Positions 10,724 to 21,095 of a stretch of 64,000 bases of DNA are shown piece after piece (the first letter of the stretch is position 1; the number at the start of each line of letters is the position of its first letter). The translations under genes were made by a program, and so were the position numbers. This DNA comes from Ichthyophis bannanicus. Its lineage: Eukaryota > Chordata > Amphibia > Gymnophiona > Ichthyophiidae. The notes under the pieces are model-generated. The model was not told the origin of the DNA, did not search any database, and saw only the letters and a list, made by a program, of their open reading frames with translations. The stretch is from NCBI GenBank assembly GCA_033557465.1, contig CM066045.1, positions 135,553,596-135,617,595 on the forward strand, written 5' to 3'.

Positions 10724-10858
10724 TACTCAACTAGTACAGGCATTTTGGCAGTGACAAGGTTTCATATGCATATTGTGCAATCAACTCAGCATTATGGGCA
10801 GACATGAGAAGAATTAATAAAGAAAAGCAATGTGTTTCCCAAAAAACATGGTTTACAA

Positions 10859-11268
10859 TCAGAGCCAGCCCCAGAGTTAGAAACATAGAAACACAGAAAC
10901 ATAACGGCAGAAAAAGACCCCATGACCTATCCAGTCTGCCCTTCCATATCAACTACAAAAGTCCCCTTTTATCCTTTAGAGATCCTCTGTGTTTGTCCCA
11001 TGCTTTTTTGAATTCAGATACTGTCCTCGTCTCCATTGGAAGACTATTCCATGCATCTACCGCTCTTTCCGTAAAGAAATATTACCGTTAATTCACTGTT
11101 AATTCAAGATGATGGCGCCTTAGGCAAACCTTAAACTTTACATTCCCTCCCTTCTCCCCCCACCCATCAAAACTATTGTTTAGCTTTGAATGCCCTGCTC
11201 TTTGCTGTCCCTCAGAAGCTGCTGCCCTAGGTGTCTGCCTAGTTTGCCTTGTGGTTGGGTCAGCCGTG
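10859..11268 (+). mobile_element. Family A repeat interrupted by a CR1 3' end
   Basis: The family A start (CAGAGCCAGCCCCAGAG) is separated from the rest (GGCGCCTTAGGCAAACCTT onward, to GTTTGCCTTGTGGTTGGGTC) by a minus-strand CR1 3' end. The right part retains the TTGTTTAGCTTTGAATGCCC core. It is non-coding. Confidence 0.65.
10877..11090 (-). mobile_element. CR1 LINE 3'-end fragment
   Basis: Read on the minus strand, this encodes the last residues of the same CR1 polymerase as at 15.3 kb, with a readable 'ERAVDAWNSLP'-type motif, and then the 3' UTR and tail ending TTTCTATGTTTCTAA. It begins near residue phrase 'AVKKYY..F'. About 210 bp remain, from strong 5' truncation, inside a family A repeat. 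Confidence 0.8.
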
Positions 11269-11795
11269 TTTACAATCCAAGGTATCAGCAGAGTCACCAC
11301 CAGATCTAGCATACAACCTACCAACAGCAACTCAGCAGACTTCAACACTAGAAATAGGCATCAAAAACAAGGATGCAGCTTCCAGCTCAAAGGCAGCAAC
11401 ACAGCATGTACTGCTGCTAGAGGTCTTTCCTTAATATACACAACACACAACCTCTAGTTACTCAAACTGCAGCACACAGCTACTCACACTAAAAAAGTGC
11501 CATGTAATTTTAAAGAAAGATTCTAGTGTAGTTTCCTCATATTGCCAGAAGGTGGCAGTGAATCCCAGTATTTTGGTTACACTTATAAACATTTCAGACT
11601 GGATTCAAGACATCGGAAACTCTATGTTACATTTAGAGACAAGGCTGATGCATATAAGAGATCTTCCTCTAACTGGTCCCTCTTCAGATGAGAAGTAAAA
11701 GCAAGGTGGGAGATTCCATAACTCCATGAAATTTGGCTAGTTCTGATTAGTGAACAATACTTCAAAAGTGAAAAGGTGAAGCTCTTGTTCTCAGT
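11269..11795. other. Unassigned intergenic DNA
   Basis: No recognised element. A short plus-strand frame (11176-11457) only reads through the end of the family A copy. Confidence 0.35.
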
Positions 11796-12068
11796 GGGCC
11801 CAATATTCAAAAAAAGCTGAGCTCCTAAGTTAGCCTCCTAAATTTGTGCTCTATTTTCAGCCACATTAAGGAACCTAAGTTTTCAGTTGAAAATTCATCC
11901 TAACTTTGGAGCTTAAAATGTATGCGCCTAAATTTAGCGCTGACATTTATTTACCTAGATTATGCAGCCCTGGAAGTGGAGGAGGTGAAAGCATCCCTGG
12001 AAAGGGAAGAACCAGAGTTCAAGTACCCCAAAGTTGCAGAATCAGTGACCACAAGGAAATGAAGGGTA

Positions 12069-12563
12069 GTGGTGGTTGGAGACTCTCTTCTGAGGGGTAC
12101 TGAGGCATCCATCTGCCGACCAGACCTGATGTCCAGAGAGGTATGCTGTCTGCCTGGTGCCAAACTCCAAGATGTTACGGAGAGTTTGCCGAGACTCATC
12201 AAGCCCACTGACTATTACCCAATGTTGCTAATCCATGTTGGAACAAATGACACTGCCAGGTATACCTCGGAACGTATCAAAAGTGACTTCATGGCTCTGG
12301 GACAGAGGGTGAAGCAGTTAGGTGCACAGGTGGTGTTCTCTTCAATCCTCCCTGTTGAGGGTAAAGGCCAAGGCATAGAGGCTCGCATCCTGGAGATGAA
12401 TGCATGGCTGCGTGGATGGTGTCATCGAGAGCGTTTTGGTTTCCTAGACCATGGGATGCTGTTCAAAGGGTTGCAGAGCAGAGATGGCATCCATCTGTCC
12501 AAGAAAGGTCAACGCATCTTCGGTAGTAGACTGGCTAATCTACTGAAGAGGGCTTTAAACTAG
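12069..12563 (+). pseudogene. CR1 ORF1 SGNH-esterase domain
   Basis: About 164 codons encode an SGNH/GDSL hydrolase-like domain, as known in CR1 ORF1 proteins. The three signature blocks are visible: 'VVGDSLLRG' (Ser nucleophile block), 'HVGTNDT' (Asn block) and 'DGIHLSKKG' (Asp-His block). ORF1 proteins bind RNA and may act at membranes or in RNP trafficking; the esterase's exact role is unsettled. A TGA at 12060 in the same frame and a frame change upstream mean the N-terminal part is missing. The first codon shown is GTG, so this is a domain remnant without a true start. Confidence 0.85.
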
Positions 12564-12568
12564 ATTCG

Positions 12569-13492
12569 TTGGGGATGGGTGAAAAAAGCTCCCAGGTAAG
12601 TGAAAACCCCCAGGTAGGTGATACATTAAATACCTTTATGGAAATGGGTAACAGGGGAAACATATGGAAAGCAGTGTGTATTAATGCCCGTAGCATGGGA
12701 AATAAGATCCCTGAAGTTGAAGCTTTGGTGGGAGTGGCTGACTTGGATTTAGTGGCAGTTACAGAAACATGGTTCACAGAAAACCATGACTGGGATGTAA
12801 CTATACCTGGCTATACTTTATTCAGAAAGGACAGGGTAGGAAGAAGGGGAGGAGGAGTGGCACTATATGTAAAAACTACTATTACAGCTTTGGAATTACA
12901 GAGCTTAAAAGGGAGAGAGGAGGCATTATGGGTTAAACTAGAAAGAGGGAAAGAGAAATCTATTTGCATTGGTGTGATATACAGACCTCCCTCACAAGAG
13001 GAAGAGGTGGACAGAGAGTTAATTGAAGACATACGCAGCATTGCTAGGAAAGGGGAAGTGCTACTGATAGGAGATTTCAATATGCCAGATGTTGATTGGC
13101 ACATTCCTGCTGCAGTATCATCTAGAAGTAAGGAGATCCTGGATTCTCTACAGGGAGAACTATTCAGGCAATTGGTAACAGACCCCACACGTGGGGCCAT
13201 ACTGGACTTGGTGCTTACCAATGGTGAAAGTGTTTCTGATGTTGTAGTGGGAGATCATTTTGCATCCAGTGATCACCAGATGGTGTGGTTCAGTATTAGG
13301 ACTAGGGCTGTTAGAATCCATTCCAAGGTGAGGATCTTAGACTTTAGGAAGACTAACTTTGCGAAGATGGGCCAATACCTCAGGGAGTCGTTAGTGGGAT
13401 GGGAACAGCTGGGGGATGTAGAAAAACAGTGGGCAAAACTGAAAGGGGGTATTTTAAGGGCAACCAACCTTTTTTTTTTAAATGGTAAATAA
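12569..13492 (+). pseudogene. CR1 ORF2 apurinic-like endonuclease
   Basis: This frame begins a few bases after ORF1 (ATG at 12575) and encodes the N-terminal endonuclease of a CR1 polyprotein, which nicks the target DNA to prime reverse transcription. The expected residues are present: 'NARSM', the Glu in 'VAVTETW', 'RRGGGVALYV', 'GVIYRPPS', 'LIGDFNMPDVDW', 'LDLVLTN' and the catalytic 'SSDHQMVWF'. The frame is lost after about 13465 in a run of nine T, which is probably a slippage indel; the polypeptide continues in another frame from 13482. Confidence 0.88.
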
Positions 13493-14402
13493 AGGCAAAA
13501 GGAACAGGAGACCGCTATGGTTTTCGAAGGAAGTAGCTGAAAAAGTGAAGAAAAAGAGGGAGGCCTTCATGAAATACAAGAGATCACAGAGAGAGGAAGA
13601 CAGGCATCTGTATTTGGAAAAACTTAGAGAAGCTAGCAAAGTAGTCAAGAAGGCAAAGATTCAAAAGGAGGAGGAAATAGCCAATGCAATAAAATGGGGG
13701 GATAAGACATTTTTCAGATATATTAGTGAGAAGAGGAAGGGCAAAAGTGGTATTGTCAGGCTCAAGGGTGTAGGGGGGGAATATGTAGAAGCTGATAAGG
13801 ATAAAGCGGAATTGCTTAACAAATATTTTTGTTCTGTGTTCACAGATGAAGAACCAGGAGCAGGACCTCAGAAAACACCCACAAATAAGAACAGAAGCGA
13901 GGGATATCTTGAACAATTTTCAGAAGACTGTGTTCGTGAGAAACTAGCTCAACTTAAAGTAGACAAAGCGATGGGACCGGATGGGATACACTCTAGAATA
14001 CTGAGGGAACTTGGGGACGTTCTAGCAACTCCACTGACTGACCTTTTCAATGCCTCGTTGGAGTCAGGAGTGGTGCGAAAGGACTGGAGAGAGGTTCATG
14101 TGGTGCCTTTACACAAAAGTGGAAGTAAGGATGTGGTTGAAAAATACAGGCCGGTTAGTTTAACTTCGGTGGTGAGTAAATTATTGGAAACGCTGCTGAA
14201 AGAGAAAATAGTGAGGTTTCTGGAGTCCAGCGGATTACAGGAACCGAGGCAGCATGGATTCACCAGAGGCAGGTCTTGTCAGACAAATCTGATTGATTTC
14301 TTTGACTGGGTGTCCAGGGAGTTGGACCGAGGGAGAGTTCTAGATGTGGTGTATTTAGATTTCAGTAAAGCCTTTGACATGTTCCTCACAGGCGACTTAT
14401 AA
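13482..14402 (+). pseudogene. CR1 ORF2 reverse transcriptase, N-terminal half
   Basis: This continues ORF2 after the T-run frameshift. It carries the linker and reverse transcriptase motifs up to the first catalytic aspartate: 'MGPDGIHSRILREL', 'YRPVSLTSVVSKLLE', 'QHGFTRGRSCQTNL' and 'VVYLDFSKAFD'. The frame ends at 14402 after a small indel next to the last motif; the second copy at 34.4 kb shows the uninterrupted order there. It is not functional alone. Confidence 0.88.
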
Positions 14403-14671
14403 ACAAACTGAGCACCCTAGGGATCGACCCTAAAGTTACTGCTTGGGTTAGAAATTGGTTGGGTGGGAGGCGACAAAGAGTACAAGTAAATGGAGCTCAC
14501 TCTGAGGAGAAGGATGTTACCAGTGGTGTGCCCCAGGGATCTGTCCTTGGTCCGATTCTTTTTAACATCTTTGTTAGTAATATAGCGGAAGGGCTGTCGG
14601 GTAAGGTTTGCCTCTTTGCAGATGATACCAAAATCTGCAATAGAGTAGACACCCAGGAAGGTTGTAGATAA
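14403..14671 (+). pseudogene. CR1 ORF2 reverse transcriptase palm with FADD box
   Basis: This continues the palm domain: 'VTSGVPQGSVLGPILFNIF' and the catalytic box 'LFADDTK', the CR1 form of the Y/FADD motif. The frame stops at 14671 after an insertion near 14660 and resumes from 14673 in a different frame. The catalytic residues are intact but the polypeptide is split. Confidence 0.85.
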
Positions 14672-14672
14672 C

Positions 14673-15434
14673 ATGAGGAGGGATCTAGCTAAGCTTGAAG
14701 AATGGTCTAGAATTTGGCAGCTGGGATTTAATGTTAAAAAATGTAAGGTCATGCATTTGGGCTGCAGCAATCCAAGGGAGCAATACAGTATAGGAGGTGA
14801 AGTACTTTTGTCCACTAAAGAAGAGCGGGACCTAGGCGTGGTTGTGTCTGATGATCTTAAAGTAGCTAAACAGGTAGAAAAGGCGATGGCAAAAGCTAGA
14901 AGGATGCTTGGGTGCATACGGAAAGGAATGGCTAGCAGAAAAAAGGAGGTGATAATGCCTCTGTATAAGTCTTTGTTGCGACCTCATTTGGAGTATGGTG
15001 TGCAATTCTGGAAACCGCACCTTCAAAAGGATGTGAACAGGATGGAGTCGGTGCAGAGGGTGGCTACTAAAATGATTAGTGGGCTTCATTATAAAGCATA
15101 TGAGGACAGACTTAAGGATCTTAATATGTACACCTTAGAGGAAAGGCGGGATAGAGGTGATATGATTGAGATGTTTAAATACCTCCGTGGCATAAATGTT
15201 CAGGGAGAGAGCCTCTTTCAATTGAAAGCAAGTTCTGCTACGAGGGGACATGGGATGAGAGTGAAGGGAGATAGATTCAGGAGTGATATGCGGAAATATT
15301 TCTTTACAGAAAGAGTAGTGGATCCATGGAATAGTCTCCCAGTGGAGGTGGTAGAGATGAGAACAGTAACTGAATTCAAAAAAGCATGGGACCAACACAG
15401 AGGATCTCTAAAGGTAAAAAGTGGACTGTTGTAG
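14673..15434 (+). pseudogene. CR1 ORF2 C-terminal (thumb) region
   Basis: About 250 codons encode the thumb and C-terminal region: 'WQLGFNVKKCKVMHLG', 'RDLGVVVSDDLK', 'RPHLEYGVQFW' and 'DPWNSLPVEVVE'. The stop at 15432-15434 is the natural end of ORF2, followed by about 65 bp of 3' UTR and the tail. This is the longest undamaged piece of the element. Confidence 0.88.
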
Positions 15435-15819
15435 TTGTTGTTATAGAAGGACAAACTAGATAGGCCATGTGGTCTTTTTCTGTCATCATGTTTCTATGTT
15501 TCTAGATTGATAAGTCTAATTTAGGTACCTAACGCTGCAAATCAATGCTAGGTTCCTAACTTCTTTTCCCTGCCCAAAATCAGCCCCCATTGCCACCACT
15601 TTTTATGCTCCTAAATTTAGCAGCTTAGTGAAATTTTAAGAAAATATTTAGTAAATTTTCAAAGAGGCCAATTTAGGAGAATAGCTCTAAAAGTTAGTAG
15701 CATTAATCCTTTAAATATCGTGACCAGTATGTTGACATTTCAATCACACATTTTCCATTCATTTATTTGTAAAGATTTACTTGTAGCTTAGTACCCTGCT
15801 ATTGAAATAAATGGCAGAA

Positions 15820-16443
15820 AATAATTTTGATTCAGACTGTGCTTTCCAACCCAAAAGACTTCAGCATAACACTCATTTTCTGCCAGTCTCGTTTTTCCCA
15901 CATCACTCCTCTCCTCATGTCGCTTCATTGGCTTCCCATCCGTCTCCGTATCCAATTTAAACTTCTCCTCCTGACCAATAAATTTATTCACTCTTCTGCC
16001 CCCCAGTACCTTTCATCTTTCATCTCTCCTTACACCCCCTCTCGGTAGCTCCGCTCTTCTAATAGTCTTTGTTTATCTGTGCCCTTTACTCGTACTGCCA
16101 GTTCCAGACTTTGCTCCTTCCAACTGGCAGCACCCTTTGCTTGGAATAGTCTTCCTATCTCTGTGCGCCAGGAGTCCTCCCTGGCCATTTTCAAGTCCAG
16201 ACTAAAATCCCATCTCTTCACTATTGCTTTCCGTTCCTGACTTACCCTATCTTGATCTCTCTATCAACATTTGCTTACTTTGTCCTGTAAATTTTTGTTA
16301 TTTGTATTTATGTAACTTATTTTGTTTTCTGTCTTATTAGATTGTGAGCTCTGATGAGCAGGGACTGTCTCTCTTCTTTGTTTGTACAACGCTTCGTATG
16401 TTGCGGTGCTTTATAAGTCTTTAATAATAATAATAATAATAAT
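15820..16443 (+). mobile_element. L2-clade LINE 3' end with TAA tail
   Basis: Plus-strand frames give 'ITPLLMSLHWLPIRLRIQFKL', 'SAPQYLSSFISPYTPSR' and, after one stop, 'FAWNSLPISVRQESSLAIFK', all from the C-terminus of an L2 polymerase. The 3' UTR has TTAGATTGTGAGCTCTGATGAGCAGG, then TTGTACAACGCTTCGTATG and GGTGCTTTATAAGT, and closes with six TAA units (16424-16443). These are L2-type 3' landmarks. The 5' end is truncated. A related 3' end lies at 42.4-42.9 kb. Confidence 0.85.
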
Positions 16444-16444
16444 T

Positions 16445-17385
16445 TTAGAAAGGTGCCTATAGATACCCTGACATCCCTCCCAGGTTTCTCCTGCCTGGGC
16501 ACAGTCACTGGACACAACCTTACAATTCGCCAAAAGAAAAAAACCAAAAACAAACAAACAGCAAAATGTACAGACATTCCTAAATAAGGCACAGCATTCT
16601 TTTTTTTTTTTGTCTTATTTAAAAAAGTCCACCTGCACTAGATACACATTTACATGCTTACATATGCACATGATATTGTCCCAAGGCATAGAGAGGGCAA
16701 CTTTCAAGGGAATTCACATGCACCAAAAATTTCTCTCCTCAAATACAACTAGAAGCTAGAAGCAGCTGCCATTTATCTAGTCAGACATTTAGAGACTTCT
16801 ACGAGAAATCCACCCAAAGTGGTGTGTACTTTTAACCATGGTAAACAGAGACATTCCTGTGAGCATGTTTAGGTCAGAGAAGGAAACCTGCACCTTTGAT
16901 TTTCCAAAACGTACACACCCTGTCTTAACCTCTCTGCTGCCCACACATGAAGCACTTTAATGTATGTGAAGACTTTTAATGTGCGTGCCTTGCAGGAGCT
17001 GATTTTCAAAAGTGAGTAATTTGGATCTGTTCTCTTTGACAATTTTCCTAAAGTATAAGGGTTAGAACCATCCACCTAGTAGTTGGAAAAGTGTCCCTGC
17101 AAATTTTCTTAAGAACAGCTGCACAGAGCCTAGCTGCCGAGTTCTCGTTCCAGGAGGGAGACCTTTTGGCCAGTCCTGGTTTAAAACTTACAGCCTTAAG
17201 CGGTATGATTGAAATCCATGCTGCAGGTCTCATAATGCCTCATATTGGGCTGTCAGAAATTGAGCACTGGCCTCAAAATTTCCCTTCTTGAATTGGATAA
17301 CTTGGCAGCTCTTACAGAATACAGGCCATAAGATGCTGCAATTCACTTAAGTCACGTTTTGAATACAATAAACAGGACACAAAAT
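16445..17385. other. Unassigned DNA
   Basis: No recognised element; a T-run near 16600-16610 and short frames without motifs. Confidence 0.35.
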
Positions 17386-17387
17386 AA

Positions 17388-17595
17388 ACAGAATTACAGC
17401 TGCAGTGGATACAGTCCAGGATATTCTGAAAATGTAAGTAAAATCTACAGGACAGCATTCATGGAATGCTGTAAGTGTAGTTTAAGGACAGTTGCAGAAG
17501 ACAGAATACAAAAGATATGAGTTTATAACATTACGGCTGCACAAGATAGTCTGCAGGAAGCAGCGAGTTTACAATATTACAGCTGTATGTAGAAC
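17388..17595 (+). repeat. Degenerate ~45-bp tandem repeat, array 1
   Basis: About four and a half diverged units follow each other, each starting like ACAGCTGCACAGGATACAG and ending near GTTTACAATATT. Units begin near 17388, 17437, 17490, 17530 and 17578. The same unit forms the array at 21.75-22.05 kb. The divergence between units implies an old minisatellite or the core of an unknown repeat. No coding capacity is seen. Confidence 0.6.
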
Positions 17596-17599
17596 AGGA

Positions 17600-18060
17600 T
17601 TAACCTTTTGGTGGACGCTTGGCAAACAAGGGTGTTGGGCCGCATATTGTAATATAGATTTTTAAACTCCCAAAAATGGGACCCCATTATTACTGATGGC
17701 AGAAGAGGAAGCAACAGGTAAAAAAATGCTGCTCTTTGACTCCTGCTGACTGGATGCAAGGCCAGCCCAAGGCTATCTCACACCCTTCAGCCATGTGCCC
17801 CTCACCCCATGGGATAGTCCAAGGTCCTATCTCATAGTCCAGCATCACTCCTTCCTTCCCTAGCACCACCCAAGGTGTGCAGCATCTCAGCTCCCCTTCC
17901 TTTGCCTATCCCTCCACCATAGTCCAGCATCTCCCATTCCCCAGCCCCCACGTCCACCATTTCCATTTCCCTACTCCCAGTGTCTAGGATCTTCCCTTCC
18001 CAACATCCCCCTCCCCATGTCCAGCATCTTATCTATCCTTTCTTCCCCCTCCCCTCCCCC
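17600..18060. other. Unassigned DNA, pyrimidine-rich towards the end
   Basis: No gene is seen. From 17.8 to 18.05 kb the sequence is C/T-rich with repeated 'TCCAGCATCT' phrases, suggesting a decayed simple or minisatellite repeat. Confidence 0.4.
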
Positions 18061-18191
18061 ACAGGGATGTTGCAAGGTTGTTGGGTGCCCCAGGCAAACC
18101 TTCAACCTTATACCCCCTCACAATTAACTTTTAGACCCCTAGGACTCCCCACTCAGTCATAATCCCTTCCTTTCCTCCAGCTCACGATCTG

Positions 18192-18785
18192 TTGCCCCCA
18201 GACTTCTCTTCCCTTCCTATCGACCGCCAGGTCGACCTTTGGTCTTCCTCTCTCTCAGCTGCCCTTGATGTCGTGCCACCTTTTCGTCCTGTGGCCCCTC
18301 GTTCCCCCTCTCATCACTCCTGGTTTCACTCTGGTCTCCTTCTTCTTCGTTCCAATCTCCGTCACGCGGAGCGGTTTTGGAGGAAGCATCGTTCTCCTGC
18401 GTTTCTTGCCTATATCAGTCGGTCCAGCTCTCCTACCGCTCTGCAATTACCTCAGCTAAATACTCCCATTATTCCCGCCTCATTTCTACATCCTCTAACT
18501 CTGCCAGACGCCTCTTTCTTATCCTTAAATCTATCTCCTCTACCTCCTCTGCCCCTTCCATCCCCTCCAATCCCCCTCCTAGTCCCTCCACTCTTGCTTC
18601 GTTCTTCACTGGCAAGATTCTTTCCCTCCGTTCCTCTTTCTCTGCTTGCCCCCCCCCCCCTTATCCCCTCTTCCCTCCTCTCCTTCCCCTCTCTTTCTCT
18701 CTCCCTCTCCATCTTCACCTCCTTTGTCTCCCTCTCATACCTTTCCTCACAGTTGGTGCTCTTTTTCTCCCGTTTCCTCTCCTGA
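18192..18785 (+). pseudogene. L2 polyprotein, region before the reverse transcriptase
   Basis: The first part of this frame encodes the stretch between endonuclease and reverse transcriptase of L2 elements: 'VDLWSSSLSAALDVVPPF' and 'AERFWRKHRSPAFLAYIS'. After about 18410 the true reading continues in another frame ('YQSVQLSYRSAITSAKYSHYS'), and after the C-run at 18650 in a third. The low-complexity Ser/Pro/Leu tail of the frame is a frameshift product and should not be read as protein. Confidence 0.75.
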
Positions 18786-19272
18786 ACTTCTCAAGGTCAT
18801 TTCTACCGCCCACCAAACTACCTGCTCTCTTGATCCACTGCCCTCTTCTTGGCTGCTTAACCCTGACATTGCACTTGTCCCTTCTATTCTTTCCATCATT
18901 AATTCCAGCCTTTCCTCTGGTTTTTTTCCATCCCGTTGGAAGCATGCTATTGTCCACCCCCTCCTGAAAAAGCCTTCCCTCGATCCTTCTCTTCCTGCCA
19001 ATTGGCGTCCTGTGTCCAACCTTCCCTTTCTGTCCAAGGTTCTTGAAAAACTTGTCTTCTTCCAATTAGCTTCACATCTTGAGTCCACCCATGCCCTTCA
19101 CCCCCGTCAATCTGGTTTCCGTCCCGGTCACAGCACCGAAACTGTCCTCACAGCTTTGCTTTCTGAACTTCACCGCTCCCACGACCGTGGTGATATCTCA
19201 CTCGTGGTTTCGCTGGATTTGTCTTCCGCTTTTGATGTAGTCGATCACCGCACTCTCGTCTCGTTTGTCTGA
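18646..19272 (+). pseudogene. L2 reverse transcriptase, fingers and palm to first Asp
   Basis: About 200 codons carry 'SCSLDPLPSSWL', 'HAIVHPLLKKPSLDP', 'NWRPVSNLPFLSKVLEKLV', 'HPRQSGFRPGHSTETVLTAL' and 'LVVSLDLSSAFDVVDH'. These are the ordered reverse transcriptase motifs of the L2 clade, with the first catalytic Asp in the last one. The frame is lost at 19272, just after that motif, by a small indel. Confidence 0.88.
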
Positions 19273-19398
19273 CTTTGGTATCCGTGGTACTGTTCTCCAG
19301 TGGTTTCACTCTTTTCTCTCCTGCCGCACCTTTTCTGTTCACTCGGGTAATTCTGTGTCCCCCCCTACACCAGCTACCTGGGTTCTGTTCTTGCCCCT

Positions 19399-19680
19399 TT
19401 GCTTTTCAATGCTTTCCTTGCTCCTCTCGCTCTGTTGATTCAACAGTCTGCTCTTTCTTTTTATATTTACGCCGATGATATTCTTCTGGTTCACCACACC
19501 TCTCCCTCCTTTCCAGATCTTGCTCCTCTTAACCTCTGCCTGTCCTCTATTTCTTCCTGGTTTGATTCTAATTTCATGCATGCCAATCCTGCCAAATCCT
19601 CCGCCCTCTGGATTACCTACTTTCGGTCTTCCTCCCCCTCAGTTGCTACCTGTCATGGGCTCTCATTCTATACCCTCTGA
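19399..19680 (+). pseudogene. L2 reverse transcriptase palm with YADD box
   Basis: This frame has 'LFNAFLAPLALLIQQ' and the catalytic box 'FYIYADDILLVHH', the second and third catalytic aspartates. The frame shifts near 19660, after which the polypeptide continues in the frame that ends at 20344. The box itself is intact. Confidence 0.85.
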
Positions 19681-20344
19681 CCCAACCCTCCGCTATCTGG
19701 GTGTTACCCTGGATCCGTCCCTCTCTTTTCATGACCACATCTCTTCTGTTGTCCGTTCTTCTTTCTTTCACCTACGTCGCATTAAGGCCGTGCGTTCCTT
19801 TCTCCCCTCATCCTCTGTTGTCACCCTTGTCCGGTCTTTAGTCATTTCTCGTCTTGATTATTGTAATGTTGTCTATGCCGGTCTCCCTTCCTATCAACTT
19901 CGTCGTCTCCAGCTTGTTCAGAATGTTGCCGCCCGTCTGGTTACCTCATCTCCTTCTCGTTCACATGTGTCTCCGTGTCTCTTTTCCTTGCACTGGCTTC
20001 CTATCAAGTTTCGGTTTATGTTCAAGCTGCTCATTCTTGTTCATAGGGCCCTTCACTCTGACACTCCTCAGTACCTTGCTAACATTATTTACCTTCAGCC
20101 CTCCCCCCGTCTCCTCCGTTCTTCCTACGGTAATCGTCTTTTCCTTCCCTCACCTACTCAGGCCCACCTTGAATCCACTCGTCACTCTGCTTTCTATTTC
20201 TTAGGCCCTGCCCTCTGGAACTCCCTTTCCCTCTCACTTCGCACCGAACTGTCCTATACCCGTTTCAAAGCCCTCCTTAAGACACACCTTTTTTGTCAGG
20301 CTTTCGATCTCCCTTCTTCCTCCGATGGTGTTCTCTCTCCCTAG
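19660..20344 (+). pseudogene. L2 reverse transcriptase, C-terminal part
   Basis: From about 19660 this frame encodes 'TLRYLGVTLDPSLSFHDHI', 'SLVISRLDYCNVVYAGL', 'LQLVQNVAARLVT', 'LFSLHWLPIKFRFMFKL' and 'GPALWNSLSLSLR'. It corresponds to the region preserved in the shorter L2 at 9.1 kb and ends in a stop at 20342-20344. Upstream codons of the same open frame (from 19475) are out of frame with the protein. Confidence 0.87.
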
Positions 20345-20859
20345 TCGTGCCCTCCATTCTTCTTCTTTTTAAAATTTCTCACCCTTCCCTTCTTACCTCC
20401 CCCTGTCTTTCTTACACCCTGCTGCTTCTGTTTGCTGCTCTCCTTTTTTCTATTCTTTTACTCTTTTATGGCGTTCCTTTCCTTTTTCTTTTATAGCAGT
20501 TGTCATTTTATGATTGTACACCGCCCTGATGCTTCGGCCTGGGCGGTCTATCAAATGATTTTAATAAAGATAAAGATAATCATCTCAACATCATCTCTCC
20601 CAGAACAATCCTATAAAAACACATATTTGGACACCATACAGTAATGAAAAAAATTTCCAACAGCCACTTACAAGGATAAATAGACTATTTGCAAGTTGTC
20701 CATTCTTTTTGTGGATAAAGCACTGATGAGTCTGAGTTTATATGGCTGTTAGGACTCATTGTTTTTCTTTGACCGTAGCTGCTTTTTGCTGCCCCCAATA
20801 AGTTGCTGCCCTATGCAACCACCTAATCTGCCTGGTGGTAGTGCTGGCCCTGAACCTCC

Positions 20860-21095
20860 CATGTGAGTTTTTGATAATTCAACTCAACAAAATTTGCCAA
20901 TATATGACAATCCTGTAAAAGAGCATGATTGTACATCATACTTTTAAATATTAAACTTTGCTTTGTATGTATGTGTGCCCACTCTCCCTGCAGGTAGAAT
21001 AATTTGCTGAGGGAGTGTGGCTGTCAGAATCTATTCCTACTCTTTGCTGCCCTTGGTGACTGCCTAGTCTTGCCTAGAGGTTGGGCCAGCCTTGC
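20860..21095 (+). mobile_element. Family A repeat, 3' part
   Basis: Contains TTGATAATTCAACTCAACAA, AATATTAAACTTTGCTTTGTATGTATGTG, GTGGCTGTCAGAATCTATT and ends GCCTAGAGGTTGGGCCAGCC. The same landmarks appear in the copies at 36.1 and 41.4 kb. The 5' half is absent; the copy abuts the previous family A copy. Confidence 0.65.

Larger units (their letters stand above)
11962..15501 (+). mobile_element. CR1-type LINE, near-complete 3' 3.5 kb
   Basis: A 7-bp duplication CTAGATT (11955-11961 and 15502-15508) flanks a 3.54-kb element. It contains, in order, an ORF1 esterase domain, a short gap, ORF2 with apurinic-like endonuclease and reverse transcriptase, a short 3' UTR and a (TTTCTATG)-type 3' repeat, which together are diagnostic of the CR1 clade. 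The 5' end is truncated within ORF1. Frameshifts near 12060, 13470 (in a T-run), 14385 and 14665 break the reading frames. The few lesions suggest a fairly recent insertion. A second copy of the same subfamily lies at 33.8-35.5 kb. Confidence 0.9.
11799..15725 (+). mobile_element. Family B MITE-like repeat, split by a CR1 LINE
   Basis: The left half (11799-11961) and right half (15502-15725) join into one copy of the repeat also seen whole at 57.7-58.1 kb. The junction phrase CCTAGATTGATRAGYCTAAT is continuous at 57.86 kb and is split here. The outer ends GGGCCCAATATTCAAA and TTTAAATATCGTGACC are roughly inverted, consistent with a non-autonomous DNA transposon. It predates the CR1 insertion. 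Confidence 0.65.
18164..20575 (+). mobile_element. L2-clade LINE, 2.4 kb, 5'-truncated
   Basis: A 5-bp ATAAT repeat flanks the insert (18159-18163 and 20576-20580), in a family A repeat that reads through once the insert is removed. The element encodes most of an L2 reverse transcriptase but lacks the endonuclease. The 3' end reads GATTGTACACCGCCCTGATG...GGCGGTCTATCAAATGATTTTAATAAAG with tandem TAAAGA units. Frameshifts near 18410, 18655 (in a C-run), 19270 and 19660 leave four overlapping open pieces. It belongs to a different L2 subfamily from the element at 9.1 kb, as judged by the tail. Confidence 0.88.
18066..20855 (+). mobile_element. Family A repeat interrupted by an L2 LINE
   Basis: The left part (18066-18163) has GCCCCAGGCAAACCTTCAACC and CACAATTAACTTTTAGACCCC. 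The right part (20576-20855) continues CATCTCAACATCATCTCTCCC, ACACATATTTGGACACCAT and ends near CCTAATCTGCCTGGTGGTAG. The same order is unbroken at other copies, so the L2 between them is a later insertion. Confidence 0.75.

Noticed and set aside
18452..19088. Long minus-strand Lys/Glu/Arg-rich frames
   Set aside because: Antisense shadows of the L2 coding region, which has clear reverse transcriptase motifs on the plus strand.
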